Below are positions 8,600 through 17,651 of a DNA stretch of 44,516 bases, in pieces. The translations under genes were made by a program, and so were the position numbers. This DNA comes from an uncultured Thermomicrobia bacterium. Its GTDB lineage: Bacteria; Chloroflexota; Chloroflexia; Thermomicrobiales; JALYUS01. The notes below the pieces were generated by a model. It was not told the origin of the DNA, made no database searches, and was given only the letters and a program-made list of their open reading frames with translations. Location: the NCBI GenBank assembly GCA_937968015.1, contig CALBSO010000012.1, forward strand, positions 1 to 44,516. The letters are read 5' to 3'. Position 1 is the first letter of the stretch. Each line of letters starts with the position of its first letter.

Positions 8600-9703
8600 A
8601 TGACGACGGATAGCGAACGGCGGCACAGAAAGACGAGAGGCATGTTCCACGTCGCGGACACAACAGAACGCAGATCCCCCCTGCTGCTGCTGACCTCCCT
8701 TGTCTTGGCAGGTCTGTTGCTTGCGCTTGCGCTGCGGGGTATCCACTGGCACGAGACGTTTGGGGCGATTCGTCAATCTCGGTTCAACCTCATCCTACTC
8801 TCAGCGCTCACGCTCACCCTCTCGTATGGCGCGCGCGGCGTGCGGTGGCAGCTCCTCATCGAGGCGCAAGCACCCATTTCAGTCCTCATGGCATTCTGGA
8901 CGACGATGATTGGGTATCTCGCCAACAATGTGCTGCCCGCCCGCGCGGGCGACGTGCTCCGTCCCATTGTCACCAGCCGCGTCGTCAGAACGAGCGTCAG
9001 TTTCGCGCTGGCGGCCGTCTTCCTCGAGCGTATCGCGGACATTCTCATGTTAGTCGTCATGAGCGTCGGTGCTTCATTGTCGCTTGGGCCGATACCCACC
9101 TGGTTGCGCAATGCGACCCGAGGCTTCGCGATGGCGGGATTCGCGGGTGCAGTTGGACTCTTGATTTTGGCACGGATGGAGCGGAGTCTCGGCGATGTTG
9201 TTTCCCGGCTGCCTCTTCCCGATGTCGCTCGTTCAAAGGCCCGCAGCATTTTGCAGCAATTTCTGCTCGGCCTACGCGCGTTGGATCATCCACGCAGTGC
9301 GCTTCGCTTTGTCGCATTGACAGTGCTGATCTGGTTGCTGGATGTCGTGACCGGCATGGCGATTGCCTGGGCGATGCATCTCTCCGTGTCGTGGGCCGAG
9401 ATGACGCTATTGCTCGTTGCGCTCAGCCTCGCGAGCGCACTGCCTTCAACCCCGGGAAACATCGGGGTGTTTCCGTTCGTCGCAATTAGCGTTCTCGTTC
9501 CGTTCGGTCTCTCGCGTAGCGTTGCGTTCGCGTACATCCTCGTCTTTCAGGCGGTGACATATATCGTGGAGAGTGCGTGGGGAGGAATCGGCCTCTGGCG
9601 CATCACCATCGCACATGCGCGAATCCCCATTTCACCCGCTGGGGACGAGCAGATGAACCCGGCAGACGTATGGGGTGAGCGGGTCGTTGCCGACCCGATG
9701 TGA
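8600..9703 (+). CDS. UPF0104 / lysylphosphatidylglycerol synthase TM-domain protein
   Basis: A 367-residue integral membrane protein with about eight TM segments. It matches the LPG_synthase_TM (AglD/YbhN) family: the GARGVRWQLLIEA motif after TM2, then IGYLANNVLPARAGDVLRP and a C-terminal ALPSTPGNIGVFPF motif, which are the most conserved stretches of the family. Members act as lipid flippases or as the membrane half of aminoacyl-lipid synthases; no aminoacyl-transferase domain is attached here. The start at 8600 follows the previous stop by 13 bases. An ATG at 8642 with GAGAGG upstream is an alternative. It probably acts with the flanking GT-C-like proteins on lipid-linked intermediates. 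Confidence 0.88.
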   Translation: MTTDSERRHRKTRGMFHVADTTERRSPLLLLTSLVLAGLLLALALRGIHWHETFGAIRQSRFNLILLSALTLTLSYGARGVRWQLLIEAQAPISVLMAFWTTMIGYLANNVLPARAGDVLRPIVTSRVVRTSVSFALAAVFLERIADILMLVVMSVGASLSLGPIPTWLRNATRGFAMAGFAGAVGLLILARMERSLGDVVSRLPLPDVARSKARSILQQFLLGLRALDHPRSALRFVALTVLIWLLDVVTGMAIAWAMHLSVSWAEMTLLLVALSLASALPSTPGNIGVFPFVAISVLVPFGLSRSVAFAYILVFQAVTYIVESAWGGIGLWRITIAHARIPISPAGDEQMNPADVWGERVVADPM

Positions 9704-9797
9704 TTTCGATCCGCGTGTCCATGCGACGAAGGCAGCCTATGGACGTCGGCAATAAAATCGGTGCGCGGCATCAGCGCTGGGAATAGGGCGGAACATC

Positions 9798-10142
9798 ATG
9801 ACGCGACAGCAACAACAACCGTCAAGTGACTATGACGCACTGTTCGCCCGCGACACCATGTCGTTTCTGGTATTCGATAGGCGTCTCCTCGGGCCATGTC
9901 GAATGTGTCCGGTGGCGATCATCAGTCTCGTCAGCGGCCTTATTGCGTGGATTGCGATCCCCATCATCGGCGCAGTCGTTGCGATCATCTTCGGGCATGT
10001 AGCACGACGACGTATCCGACGCTCGGAAGGCATGTTCGCGGGCGATCGTATGGCTATAGCCGGACTCTTCTTCGGCTATACACAGATTTTCATCGTTCTT
10101 CTGCTCATCGGTATCGCTCATCTGCCCCCGCCGATTGGTTAA
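9798..10142 (+). CDS. Small DUF4190-type membrane protein
   Basis: 114 residues with two TM helices (VAIISLVSGLIAWIAIPIIG and GLFFGYTQIFIVLLLIGIA). Between them lies the DUF4190 signature FGHVARRRIRRSEGMFAGDR followed by MAIAGLFFGY. The family is widespread in Actinobacteria and Chloroflexi and has no assigned biochemical role. The start is preceded by GGGCGGAAC. It is convergent with the next gene, with 57 bases between the stops. Confidence 0.75.
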   Translation: MTRQQQQPSSDYDALFARDTMSFLVFDRRLLGPCRMCPVAIISLVSGLIAWIAIPIIGAVVAIIFGHVARRRIRRSEGMFAGDRMAIAGLFFGYTQIFIVLLLIGIAHLPPPIG

Positions 10143-10199
10143 TACGTAGCCCGCAAATGGCAGATTGTGAACGCTCGCTTCAAAGCATGCGACGAGTTG

Positions 10200-12557
10200 T
10201 TATGGGGGCGATACCCAGATTTCCACGCCGCTCTCTTTCCCGTGTGCCACAATCTGCGCGGCGTCCAACGGCAGTCGTTGCAACACGACATCAATGGTCC
10301 GGTCATCGCGCGCTGTAGTTTCGGGCAACGGAAGCGTCGTCCCTCCCTTCGTCGTAATCCACATCGCGACCGGCTCGCCGGGGGTGTAGAGCGCGGGGCT
10401 CGTGACGTGTACGCCCTCAACCGTCAAGTGTGGCAGTGTGGAAAGGGTAACCACCTGGACAGTAGTTTCTGTTTGCGTGGGCGCCGACAACAGCCGGTTT
10501 ATGCTGATTGACACGGCATACTCGCCCGGTTCGCGTGGCAACTTTACGGCAAATGGAATGGATGTCGTCTTCAGAGTAATCACTGCAGGAAACAGAATCG
10601 TGACGCGCTGCTTTGACACGATTTTTCCGGTCATATCGCGAAACTCAGCAATCATCCTCGGCAGCCCTACAGTATACAGCATGCGCGCATGGCTGTCTCG
10701 ATTCGTGACGGTAAGTTGCCCCAGAAGCGTGTCCACATTGCCTGCCGCATTTTGCGTGTACGTCAGCCGTGTGTCGAATGGGCTATCGTTTTCGGGCGGT
10801 CGCAGGGTATAGATGTCACTATCGCCAACATGTGTGGCAAACAGAACCTTTTCCGGGGACTTCTGCAGCTGAGTATCAATATCCGCAAGCATCGCCGCTG
10901 TATATGCGGACCGATGAATAACGAGTGTGCGTACGCCGAAATCCGCCAACGCGTCGAGACTCGCAAGCCCCGGAAGGTCATCTCGACCCAGAAACCGGCC
11001 GCGTAACTGGTAGGTCGCTGCCGGAATGAACCCGGAGTGGCCCCAAAGGACCTTTTGCCAGTGGTACGTTGAATAGAACGCCGTGCGCTGCTCGTAGCGC
11101 TCAACCGGGAACTCGGCGATGATGCCCGGGTCGGGCTGTGATGCGAGCCAGCGGTACGGCGCGAGCGTCTCGGCCGATCGATCAACGGGGGCGACCGGCC
11201 GAAGATGCGTTCCCACGTCAACCAACGCCGCGCCCGATATCAGCACTGCACATACGAGTGCGTACTCGCGTAGACGAGGCCGTATTGCCGCGACGGCCTC
11301 CCACGCAGCGGTCGCGCCGGTAGCGGCGAAGACGCCGAGCGCGAGCAAGACAAGGGCCCCGAAACGATCCGGGCCACGAAGCCCCTGATAGACGGAGAGA
11401 TGCGGATAAAGTAGGCGGTAGGGGAGCGGCCATCCGCCCGCCTTCGCCCCCCACGTCGGCCCGAATGACAAGATGAAACTGATGAAACCGAGTACGAATA
11501 TCCCGAGCATCCACGGACGTCGAATGCTCCTCAGGCCGAGAAATGCGAAGAGACTAAGCAACGCGCCCGGAAAAAGCGCGCTTGACCCAATCGTGCTTGG
11601 CCCATTCGTGGCGGTCGGCAGCAGATGGCGCCATACGATGCTACCGGGGCTGGTCGTCAGATACGACACGCCCCGCGCCGCATTCGCATGCACTTCATCT
11701 ATGGTGCGTGTGATGCCCTGCTCATCCCGCATCGTCAGATAGGGCAAGTCAATGAGCACGACGATGACGGCTGCGGCCGCGAGCGCGATAACGAGGGGCA
11801 CACCGATACGGATAGTGAAGGACCGTCGTTGTCGGACAGCCTCCACGACGAGAAAGGCGAGAAGCGCAGTTGCAAACATCACCGCATAATAAATGGACGA
11901 GAGCGCAATGAGCGCCGTCGTAGCCGTCACTGCCAGCGCACGCCACTTGGTCGGCTGTTGGATGAGGCGGATCATCGCGAGCATGGCTAATGGCATCCAT
12001 TGCATGGAAAGCACCTGCAGGTGCGCATTGTTGTCAATACGGAACGGGGCGAAGGCAAACAATAGGCCGGCGAGGAAAGCGGCACCACGGTTCGCGTTCA
12101 GTGCGCGGCAGAGGGCATACATAAACACGGCGCATAGCGGATAGGTGACGAGGACGGAAAGGTTATAGGCGAGAAGGCTGTCATGCGATAGGAGCCACAC
12201 CGGCCACGCCATGATTGCTTGCGGCAGCAGCAACTCACTGAACGCGATTGTGCGCGGATTCGGTCCGAACATATTCCCGTCATAGAGGTGTGCTGGGTGC
12301 GAGAGCATCGTGTGTTGCACCCAGCGAAGGGTCCAGGTATTGAGTAATGGATCGCCTTCCGTATCACCAACGCCGGAGCGGAGGTGCGCGACAAGTGGCC
12401 AAAGCAAGGTGATCGTCGCAATAAAGTAAAGGATCGGGATGATCCAATACCAATGAATGGGTCGCTTATCCCAGCGGCGTGGCCGCTCGATGATTCGCAG
12501 AATGAGTGCCGGGGTGGTGAGGGCAGACAGGGCATCCTCCTGGGGTGACGGCAACAC
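10200..12557 (-). CDS. Large membrane protein, GT-C-like, with C-terminal beta domain
   Basis: About 785 residues from the chosen start. The N-terminal two thirds carry ~11 TM segments. Conserved-looking loops after TM1 (GDTEGDPLLNTWTLRWVQHT and LYDGNMFGPNPRTIAFSELL) resemble the acidic periplasmic loop of GT-C glycosyltransferases and YfhO-type proteins. The last ~250 residues are soluble and beta-rich. The frame is open to 12842, but the promoter at 12625-12653 argues for a start below it. GTG 12557 and TTG 12554 are possible. A strong AGGAGG at 12536-12541 instead points to a CTG at 12530, so the start is unsettled. The product is not recognised beyond the fold guess. Confidence 0.78.
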   Translation of the reverse strand: MLPSPQEDALSALTTPALILRIIERPRRWDKRPIHWYWIIPILYFIATITLLWPLVAHLRSGVGDTEGDPLLNTWTLRWVQHTMLSHPAHLYDGNMFGPNPRTIAFSELLLPQAIMAWPVWLLSHDSLLAYNLSVLVTYPLCAVFMYALCRALNANRGAAFLAGLLFAFAPFRIDNNAHLQVLSMQWMPLAMLAMIRLIQQPTKWRALAVTATTALIALSSIYYAVMFATALLAFLVVEAVRQRRSFTIRIGVPLVIALAAAAVIVVLIDLPYLTMRDEQGITRTIDEVHANAARGVSYLTTSPGSIVWRHLLPTATNGPSTIGSSALFPGALLSLFAFLGLRSIRRPWMLGIFVLGFISFILSFGPTWGAKAGGWPLPYRLLYPHLSVYQGLRGPDRFGALVLLALGVFAATGATAAWEAVAAIRPRLREYALVCAVLISGAALVDVGTHLRPVAPVDRSAETLAPYRWLASQPDPGIIAEFPVERYEQRTAFYSTYHWQKVLWGHSGFIPAATYQLRGRFLGRDDLPGLASLDALADFGVRTLVIHRSAYTAAMLADIDTQLQKSPEKVLFATHVGDSDIYTLRPPENDSPFDTRLTYTQNAAGNVDTLLGQLTVTNRDSHARMLYTVGLPRMIAEFRDMTGKIVSKQRVTILFPAVITLKTTSIPFAVKLPREPGEYAVSISINRLLSAPTQTETTVQVVTLSTLPHLTVEGVHVTSPALYTPGEPVAMWITTKGGTTLPLPETTARDDRTIDVVLQRLPLDAAQIVAHGKESGVEIWVSPP

Positions 12558-12624
12558 AGCGAACGATCGTCCGAGTGCGCTCAAAAGACCGACTCGCGCA
12601 TGTGGCAGCCGTTTTTCGCATCTA

Positions 12625-12653
12625 TATATCGGACAGTAAGGAGAAGCCGTCAA
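12625..12653 (-). promoter_or_regulatory. Promoter for the minus-strand GT-C-like gene
   Basis: TTGACG (-35) and GATATA (-10) are separated by 17 bases on the minus strand, within an AT-rich patch ending TATATAGA. It lies 70-95 bases upstream of the candidate start codons and inside the artificially extended reading frame, which is why the longer start is disfavoured. Confidence 0.6.
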
Positions 12654-13069
12654 TCCCCTGCGGAAAACCAAGGGTCCATAAGCAGAGACGGCACCGGTCC
12701 TATCCGATCCGGAGAATTCTGCGTCTTCACCGACGTTACGCGATGCGATCGCACGTCGCACCTCGCGAACCTTCCCGGATCCTCCCCGCGGCTCCGGCTC
12801 ACGACGGTCGCCCCACCGACGCACCATGACGTAGAGAACCAACGACCTATTGCGGCAGATTCAGTATATCCGCATCCTGTCTCTGGTGGAGCGGGGTTCT
12901 GTGCGAATGTCGGCGTTTCGTTTGAGATTCGGTCGCGACATGCACGAGACCATAACACACGCCGATGCGGCCTTAGCGTGCGCGGAAGCGGGATGTCTCT
13001 CGCCTCCCACGGTATTGAAGCCAGCGCCCGAACCCGCCGCTCTGGGGCACTTGTTGAAACCGGATTGCC
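12654..13069. other. Non-coding stretch, no recognisable gene
   Basis: Only the upstream extension of the minus-strand frame and short unsupported frames occur here. None has a ribosome-binding site or a family-like sequence. I see no strong repeat or terminator. Confidence 0.4.
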
Positions 13070-13204
13070 TCACGCTTGCTGTCTGCGACGGCCGATTGGC
13101 GCGCTTCGGTGGAGACACGACGCTATCGCGAACACGATCACCACGAAGGTGCCCCCACCAAAAACCACTCTCTCCCAACCGCCCACTGTTCGGTGCTGGG
13201 TCAT
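13070..13204 (-). CDS. Possible 44-residue single-TM peptide
   Basis: The minus-strand frame starts MTQHRTVGGWERVVFGGGTF, continues with a hydrophobic VVIVFAIASCL segment and ends in a basic tail (GRRRQQA). The layout is that of a small single-pass membrane protein. The upstream TAGGTCAA is a weak ribosome-binding site. No family is recognised, and the chance of a spurious frame is substantial. Confidence 0.25.
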   Translation of the reverse strand: MTQHRTVGGWERVVFGGGTFVVIVFAIASCLHRSAPIGRRRQQA

Positions 13205-13336
13205 TTGACCTACAGGCCAGAACGCTCATCTCCTGCTATGAATCAGCGAGGTGCCCGAGGAGGTGATTGCTGCATCGAGCGCACAGAAACATCACCCTTG
13301 CAATGCGCTGAACCAGCGGTGAGGAAGCGGGACGAT

Positions 13337-13756
13337 ATGTGCGAACCGCCTACCCTCGAGAGGGAGCGGGTCGGCTTAATACGGACCGCGTGCGCGATCA
13401 TTTGGGCACCGCTTCCTGTCGCGCTGCTCGTCGCGCTTCGCTGGCGGCCGACCGGCTACGGGACCGTTTGGGAAGAATGTGTCAGCCTGTATGTCTGGGC
13501 GCTGAGTGTGATCGCGCTCGCGCTCATTGGCATCGCGTTCTTCCGCGGTCACTCCGCTGATTCACGCGACGCACCTAAACACGGGTGCGAACGGGATGGA
13601 GAAGCATTACCCGATGATCAGGGCGAGAGGAGCGATCCAAGCCAGGTGCCGACGCCGTGCAGCTGCGCTCATCATCTGCTTCTGTCATGCGGTCGCGGTA
13701 TGTCATTTGATGATCACCACATTACCCTCGTTCGCACGGATGGGACGATACGATGA
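13337..13756 (+). CDS. Small two-TM membrane protein, hypothetical
   Basis: Starting at the ATG at 13337 (AAGCGGGA upstream), the 139-residue product has two TM helices (about 12-36, CAIIWAPLPVALLVALRW, and 48-72, VSLYVWALSVIALALIGIAF). A polar C-terminal half follows. The frame is open far upstream, but that part lacks protein character. Its stop overlaps the next start as ATGA, which supports it being a real, coupled gene. No family is recognised. Confidence 0.5.
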   Translation: MCEPPTLERERVGLIRTACAIIWAPLPVALLVALRWRPTGYGTVWEECVSLYVWALSVIALALIGIAFFRGHSADSRDAPKHGCERDGEALPDDQGERSDPSQVPTPCSCAHHLLLSCGRGMSFDDHHITLVRTDGTIR

Positions 13757-14481
13757 TTGACTGCGGACAGCTTCGCAAACTGACAATCGTACGCCGCCCA
13801 GTACGGATGCGCATGATGCTCAGGTTCACACGACTGCTGATCATCACGATCGCCCTAATGGGATTGCTTCCGATCATGCCGCACCGTATCAACGCTGCCG
13901 GCCCGCGCCAATGGTTCGTGGCCCTTCGTGGGCCGGATCGTGTGGTTGCCGATCACGACTATACCTACACGGTCAGCCTGACGAACGATGGCGGCACATG
14001 GCCCGCCTCCGTCAATGCGCGGAGCGTCTTTCGCCTCGCCTTCGATTTGACCGAGCGCTACGGCGAGGGGACGGTCGGTGTCTCCGACATCTTCGTGCAT
14101 CCAACCGGGCTGCAGGCGGCCGATGGCACATTGCCCTGCGCGGTGCATGGCGGCTGCTGGTTCACGCGTGTGGGCGCGCAAGTCGACTTCGTCTTCACAA
14201 AGGAGAACGTCAAGATCCCTCCGGTCGTGTTCGATATCGTCCTCCACACGGCCTCGGTCTTCCGTCCTGGCGATGCGTTTGCGGTGTCGGCGACGCTGCA
14301 GGGTGATTGGGCGATGCCGCGCGCGGTTTCCGACGCGTTCCCGAGTCCATCCGTCACTGATGAACCGATGAGCGCGACCATCTTCGCAGAGTATCCACTA
14401 TACTGCGAGGCAGGCGGCGATGCCTTCCACTGGCCGAGTGACGTCGAGGAGGGTTGTGCGCGATCGAGCACGACCGGATGA
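13753..14481 (+). CDS. Secreted protein with beta-sandwich character
   Basis: 242 residues. A signal peptide is best read from the internal ATG at 13807 (MRMMLRFTRLLIITIALMG with a likely cleavage after NAA), so the annotated start may be about 18 codons too long. The mature part starts GPRQWFVALRGPDRVVADHD and has alternating strands (YTYTVSLTNDGG, FDIVLHTASVFRPGDAFAVS) like a DUF11/CARDB-type surface domain, plus paired cysteines (PCAVHGGCW). It is followed after 158 bases by the LCP gene. It is probably exported and cell-surface located. The function is unknown. Confidence 0.6.
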   Translation: MIDCGQLRKLTIVRRPVRMRMMLRFTRLLIITIALMGLLPIMPHRINAAGPRQWFVALRGPDRVVADHDYTYTVSLTNDGGTWPASVNARSVFRLAFDLTERYGEGTVGVSDIFVHPTGLQAADGTLPCAVHGGCWFTRVGAQVDFVFTKENVKIPPVVFDIVLHTASVFRPGDAFAVSATLQGDWAMPRAVSDAFPSPSVTDEPMSATIFAEYPLYCEAGGDAFHWPSDVEEGCARSSTTG

Positions 14482-14639
14482 CCCTGCAGCAAGACGACAC
14501 GGAAGAAGATGAGGACGCCATGCCCGGACGATGAAACCAACGTACGCGTTTGGGAACCCGGAACATGCTCGGTACGGTGGGCTGTCGGACAACGCGCCAG
14601 TGAACAACGGTAAACGGCGGCCCCAAATCAGGTGAAGAG

Positions 14640-16001
14640 ATGTCAGACCCACCTCCCAAACGAACCAGCCACACCCTGCATTCCAGGAAAGTCGCCAGTG
14701 CGACGTCGCGCGTCCAGTCCCGGCGCTCGCTGCGTGCCGCGCGTGTCGCGCACGAGGGGCCAACTGCCGCACACCCACGGCGGCGATTGGCCCCATGGGC
14801 GCTTGCCCTCGGACTCCTACCCGTCCTGTTGATCGCGGTCGTCGGCGTCTATGCGCTCACGATCATCGCCCACGCCCAGCGCGCCGTCCACCAAATCTCG
14901 GTCCCTTCCGTTGCCACCATCGTCCACAGCGCGGAGACCAGTACCCCTGACCTCCGACCAACCAACACGCCTGACACCCGCGGTGTCGTCGCGCCTCTGC
15001 CCACGCGACCCGTCACCCCGGCACCCCTGCCACCGCAGTTCAACCGCAAGGACCCCTTCACCGTGATGCTGCTCGGTGTCGAAGATCAGCGCAATGGCCC
15101 GGACGATTCCTCTCGCTCCGATACGATCATCCTCGCCTATATTGATCCACTCGTATCGCACGTCAACCTGCTCTCGATTCCGCGCGACCTGCGTGTCGCG
15201 CAGCCCGGGGGCCGTGGGCTCGCCAAGATGGCCGACGTCTATGCCAACAGCGACGCGCTCAAGTACAAGGGCGTCGGCGGTGTGGCCTTCGTCTGGGATA
15301 CGATCGAGCAGAACTTCCAGCTCCGGATCGACTACTTCGTGCGTGCCAACTTCGACGGCTTCGTCAAGATCGTGGACACGATCGGCGGCGTGACGGTGGA
15401 CAATCCGTATCCGATCAAGGATGACGCGTATCCCAGGCCCGACTTCCAATATGCGCGGGTCTTCTTCCCGGCGGGACTCGTCCATCTGGACGGGGCGGAG
15501 GCGCTGCAATACGTCCGCACGCGGCACGACGACAGCGATTTCGGCCGGAACATGCGGCAGCAGCAGGTGATCCTCTCGATTCGGGAGCAGGCGAAGCGAC
15601 TCAACCTGCTCAGTCACGCGACGGACCTCATCGATACGCTGGGCCAGACGTTCCGCACCGACCTCCCGCCCGATCAATGGCTCGGATTCGCCAAGTTCGG
15701 CATTGACCTACCGAGTACCGCCGTCCAGCAGTTCACGCTCGTTGACCTGATCCGGACGGGAACGATTGGCGGGATTGACTACGACCTGATCGACTGGCCA
15801 CAAGCGGTGGCGCGGGCGGCGGAATTCTCGCCGAAGGAGAATAATCACGCATTGCAAGCGGCACTACCGCAGACACGCCGATCGCGGACAAGAGTGATGG
15901 CAGGCGGGGTCGCGACAAGCGGTGATCTGGCCGCGCTGATGTACGGCCTTATGACGGTCGGTGCCTTCCTCGTGCCTGCTAGAAATGTTCCCACGACGTG
16001 A
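14640..16001 (+). CDS. LytR-CpsA-Psr (LCP) family cell-wall ligase
   Basis: 453 residues. A basic cytoplasmic N-terminus (~1-55) precedes one TM (ALALGLLPVLLIAVVGVYAL) and a Pro/Thr-rich linker. The LCP domain (about 135-335) has the key arginines in SRSDTI, LSIPRDLRV and YVRTRHDDSDFGRNMRQQQ, which bind the polyprenyl pyrophosphate head group. LCP enzymes transfer lipid-linked glycopolymers to peptidoglycan or proteins outside the membrane. The tail ends in a second hydrophobic segment (DLAALMYGLMTVGAFLVPA), which is less usual. The start has GGTGAAGAG directly upstream. The neighbouring GT-C-like genes fit a role in attaching a surface glycan. Confidence 0.93.
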   Translation: MSDPPPKRTSHTLHSRKVASATSRVQSRRSLRAARVAHEGPTAAHPRRRLAPWALALGLLPVLLIAVVGVYALTIIAHAQRAVHQISVPSVATIVHSAETSTPDLRPTNTPDTRGVVAPLPTRPVTPAPLPPQFNRKDPFTVMLLGVEDQRNGPDDSSRSDTIILAYIDPLVSHVNLLSIPRDLRVAQPGGRGLAKMADVYANSDALKYKGVGGVAFVWDTIEQNFQLRIDYFVRANFDGFVKIVDTIGGVTVDNPYPIKDDAYPRPDFQYARVFFPAGLVHLDGAEALQYVRTRHDDSDFGRNMRQQQVILSIREQAKRLNLLSHATDLIDTLGQTFRTDLPPDQWLGFAKFGIDLPSTAVQQFTLVDLIRTGTIGGIDYDLIDWPQAVARAAEFSPKENNHALQAALPQTRRSRTRVMAGGVATSGDLAALMYGLMTVGAFLVPARNVPTT

Positions 16002-16209
16002 GACGGCGCAATTACAAAAGGGTGTGCGCTCCCATTATCGAGCATGATTCGTACGCATCATCCGATGATGCGCCAGCGCCCCTGAATCTCGTGACTTGGA
16101 GCACATTATGTTGTGGCCGAGTCCAATCGCGAGATCTGCACATCAGTCGGCGTCTCCCGCACCACCCCTATCGCTCCCTTGACCGTCCGGGGGATGGGGA
16201 TGGGAAGCC

Positions 16210-16383
16210 AGCGCGCCGCCCGCCGGTGTCGTCTTCGGAGTGTTGCTCGCGCACAGCGATCGTTTCCAGGTGATCTGGATCACCTGCGCAATCCTCTCGC
16301 TCATCCGCCTCCTGATGCTCGTGCCGTTCTTCCTACATCGTCGCGACCGCCTCGCCGAAACGGTTTCCACCTCGGTCGGTTAG
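16210..16383 (+). pseudogene. Possible C-terminal fragment of an MFS permease
   Basis: With no start codon, the frame reads SAPPAGVVFGVLLAHSDRFQ then VIWITCAILSLIRLLMLVPF and a basic tail to TAG at 16381. This resembles the last membrane helix and C-terminus of major facilitator transporters. No upstream part of such a gene is present. The rest of 16002-16419 holds nothing I recognise. Confidence 0.3.
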
Positions 16384-16419
16384 AGGGCACCGAACGGGGA
16401 GGGAAACGATGCGCACGTC

Positions 16420-16569
16420 TCAGTCCACTGAGCGGCGGTCGTCGCGGACAGACCGTATGCCAGCGATGACACTCTCGATAACCCACCATGCCAGAAAGAG
16501 CAGGAACATGACAAGCCCGAAAAGCGGCAGGACGCCGTTCCACATTTCCCCGGTGAACATTGATCCCAT
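16420..16569 (-). CDS. Small single-TM protein, hypothetical
   Basis: 49 residues from the ATG at 16569: GSMFTGEMWNGVLPLFGLVM then FLLFLAWWVIESVIAGIRSV and a charged tail. One strong TM helix with a cytoplasmic basic end. The frame is open further upstream to 16638, but hydrophobic coding character starts here. It sits on the same strand as the VIT/P-type ATPase cluster. No family is recognised and the ribosome-binding site is weak. Confidence 0.4.
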   Translation of the reverse strand: MGSMFTGEMWNGVLPLFGLVMFLLFLAWWVIESVIAGIRSVRDDRRSVD

Positions 16570-16690
16570 GGCACACCCGCCTACACCTTGATGCTCTCCC
16601 TGTGGTTCAGCATAGGATGGTGGTGTGTCTGATATCATGAGCCATTCGTCTCACTGAATCTCGACACCCGGGCTTATCGCGGGTTCGCTG

Positions 16691-16897
16691 CTATCCTGAT
16701 ACATCCTCCCACTCGCGCTCCGCCACCCATCGCTCCTCGGCTTGGTCGAGCCTACCTTCATGGGGAACGAAACGTTCGTCGCGGATCTTCGCCTCGTCCA
16801 GCGGCCCGCGCAGGCCGATCACCCTCCCGTCGTCGTCATACGCGATGACCTGGACCTCGCCCAGTGTGACAAGCCGCTTCAGCGCAAAATGGGGCAT
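16691..16897 (-). CDS. 68-residue hypothetical protein
   Basis: A small soluble protein: PHFALKRLVTLGEVQVIAYD then DDGRVIGLRGPLDEAKIRDE, with a charged C-terminus (RWVAEREWEDVSG). The start has an excellent Shine-Dalgarno (AGGGAGGT, 6 bases upstream). It lies 33 bases downstream of the VIT-like gene and is probably co-transcribed. The beta-rich N-terminal half could be an SH3-like or regulatory domain. No family is recognised. Confidence 0.65.
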   Translation of the reverse strand: MPHFALKRLVTLGEVQVIAYDDDGRVIGLRGPLDEAKIRDERFVPHEGRLDQAEERWVAEREWEDVSG

Positions 16898-16930
16898 GAG
16901 CAGACCTCCCTGAGGTACATTCTCGTGGCA

Positions 16931-17479
16931 TCAAACCGCGTGCAACAGGATACCGATGCCCACCCCGGCCAGTGTGCCAACGCCGACGACGATCAGCAAC
17001 TCGATGCCGTTGCGCAGCGGCCCCTTGAGCGTGAAGCGGGATTTCATCATGCCGAGCAGGATAGCTGTGAGAGCGGTCAGACCGAACGCGAACCGTTGCG
17101 GGCGGGGCAGGGATGTGAGGAAGGGCAGGATCGGCACGAGCGCGCCGAGCATGAAGGAGACGCCGACCAGGAGCCCCTGCATCCACGGCCGCTCCTTCCC
17201 TTCATCGATGACACCGAGTTCGTCGCGCACCATTACCCGCAGCCAGCGCTCCTCATCGGCGGTGAGCTGGCCGACGACGCGATCAAGGAGTGCTCCCCGC
17301 AAGCCCTTCTCCCGATAGATCGCGCGCAACTCCGCCCGTTCCTCCTCCGGTTCATCGTGGATTTCGTCCTGCTCCGTTGCGATACGCTGGGCCAACACCT
17401 CGCGCGCGGTCCGCGCCGAGAGGAAACTGCCGAGCCCCATGGAGATGCCACCGGCGAGCAGTTCGCCGAGTGCGATCAC
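16931..17479 (-). CDS. VIT1/CCC1-family Fe/Mn transporter, N-terminally truncated
   Basis: 182 residues. It begins in the second TM of the VIT fold (IALGELLAGGISMGLGSFLS). The cytosolic metal-binding helical region, rich in Glu (EQDEIHDEPEEERAELRAIY), follows, and then three TM helices to the end. Family members have five TMs and about 230-250 residues; TM1 with its DGLVT/FG motif is missing. A stop codon lies in frame just before the GTG start (TGA at about 17495), and no TM1 is found in other frames upstream. A 5' deletion is therefore likely and transport activity doubtful. The Glu-rich domain is intact. It is adjacent to the P-type ATPase, as in metal homeostasis clusters. Confidence 0.75.
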   Translation of the reverse strand: MIALGELLAGGISMGLGSFLSARTAREVLAQRIATEQDEIHDEPEEERAELRAIYREKGLRGALLDRVVGQLTADEERWLRVMVRDELGVIDEGKERPWMQGLLVGVSFMLGALVPILPFLTSLPRPQRFAFGLTALTAILLGMMKSRFTLKGPLRNGIELLIVVGVGTLAGVGIGILLHAV

Positions 17480-17651
17480 AACAAGCTGCGAGGCTCACCC
17501 TCCTCGACCGCAGTTGACATACATTGGTGCTGTCTTCGTTCGGGCGGCTTCACCGTGTCGGGCCACACATGTCCCCATGCGGTGCCAGGTCGCTACCTGC
17601 ATCGTCGGCTCTGTTGTACCGGGTTCCAACGGGCCAAGTCGCGTCGCGTCG

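Noticed and set aside
7840..8661. 273-residue minus-strand frame
   Set aside because: Antisense to the large GT-C-like gene; highly charged shadow composition.
9680..9697. Hairpin CGGGTCG ttgc CGACCCG at the end of the UPF0104 gene
   Set aside because: It lies before the stop codon and lacks a T-run; ordinary GC-rich coding sequence explains it.
12850..13266. 138-residue plus-strand frame
   Set aside because: No ribosome site, no hydrophobic or domain pattern; overlaps other equally weak frames.
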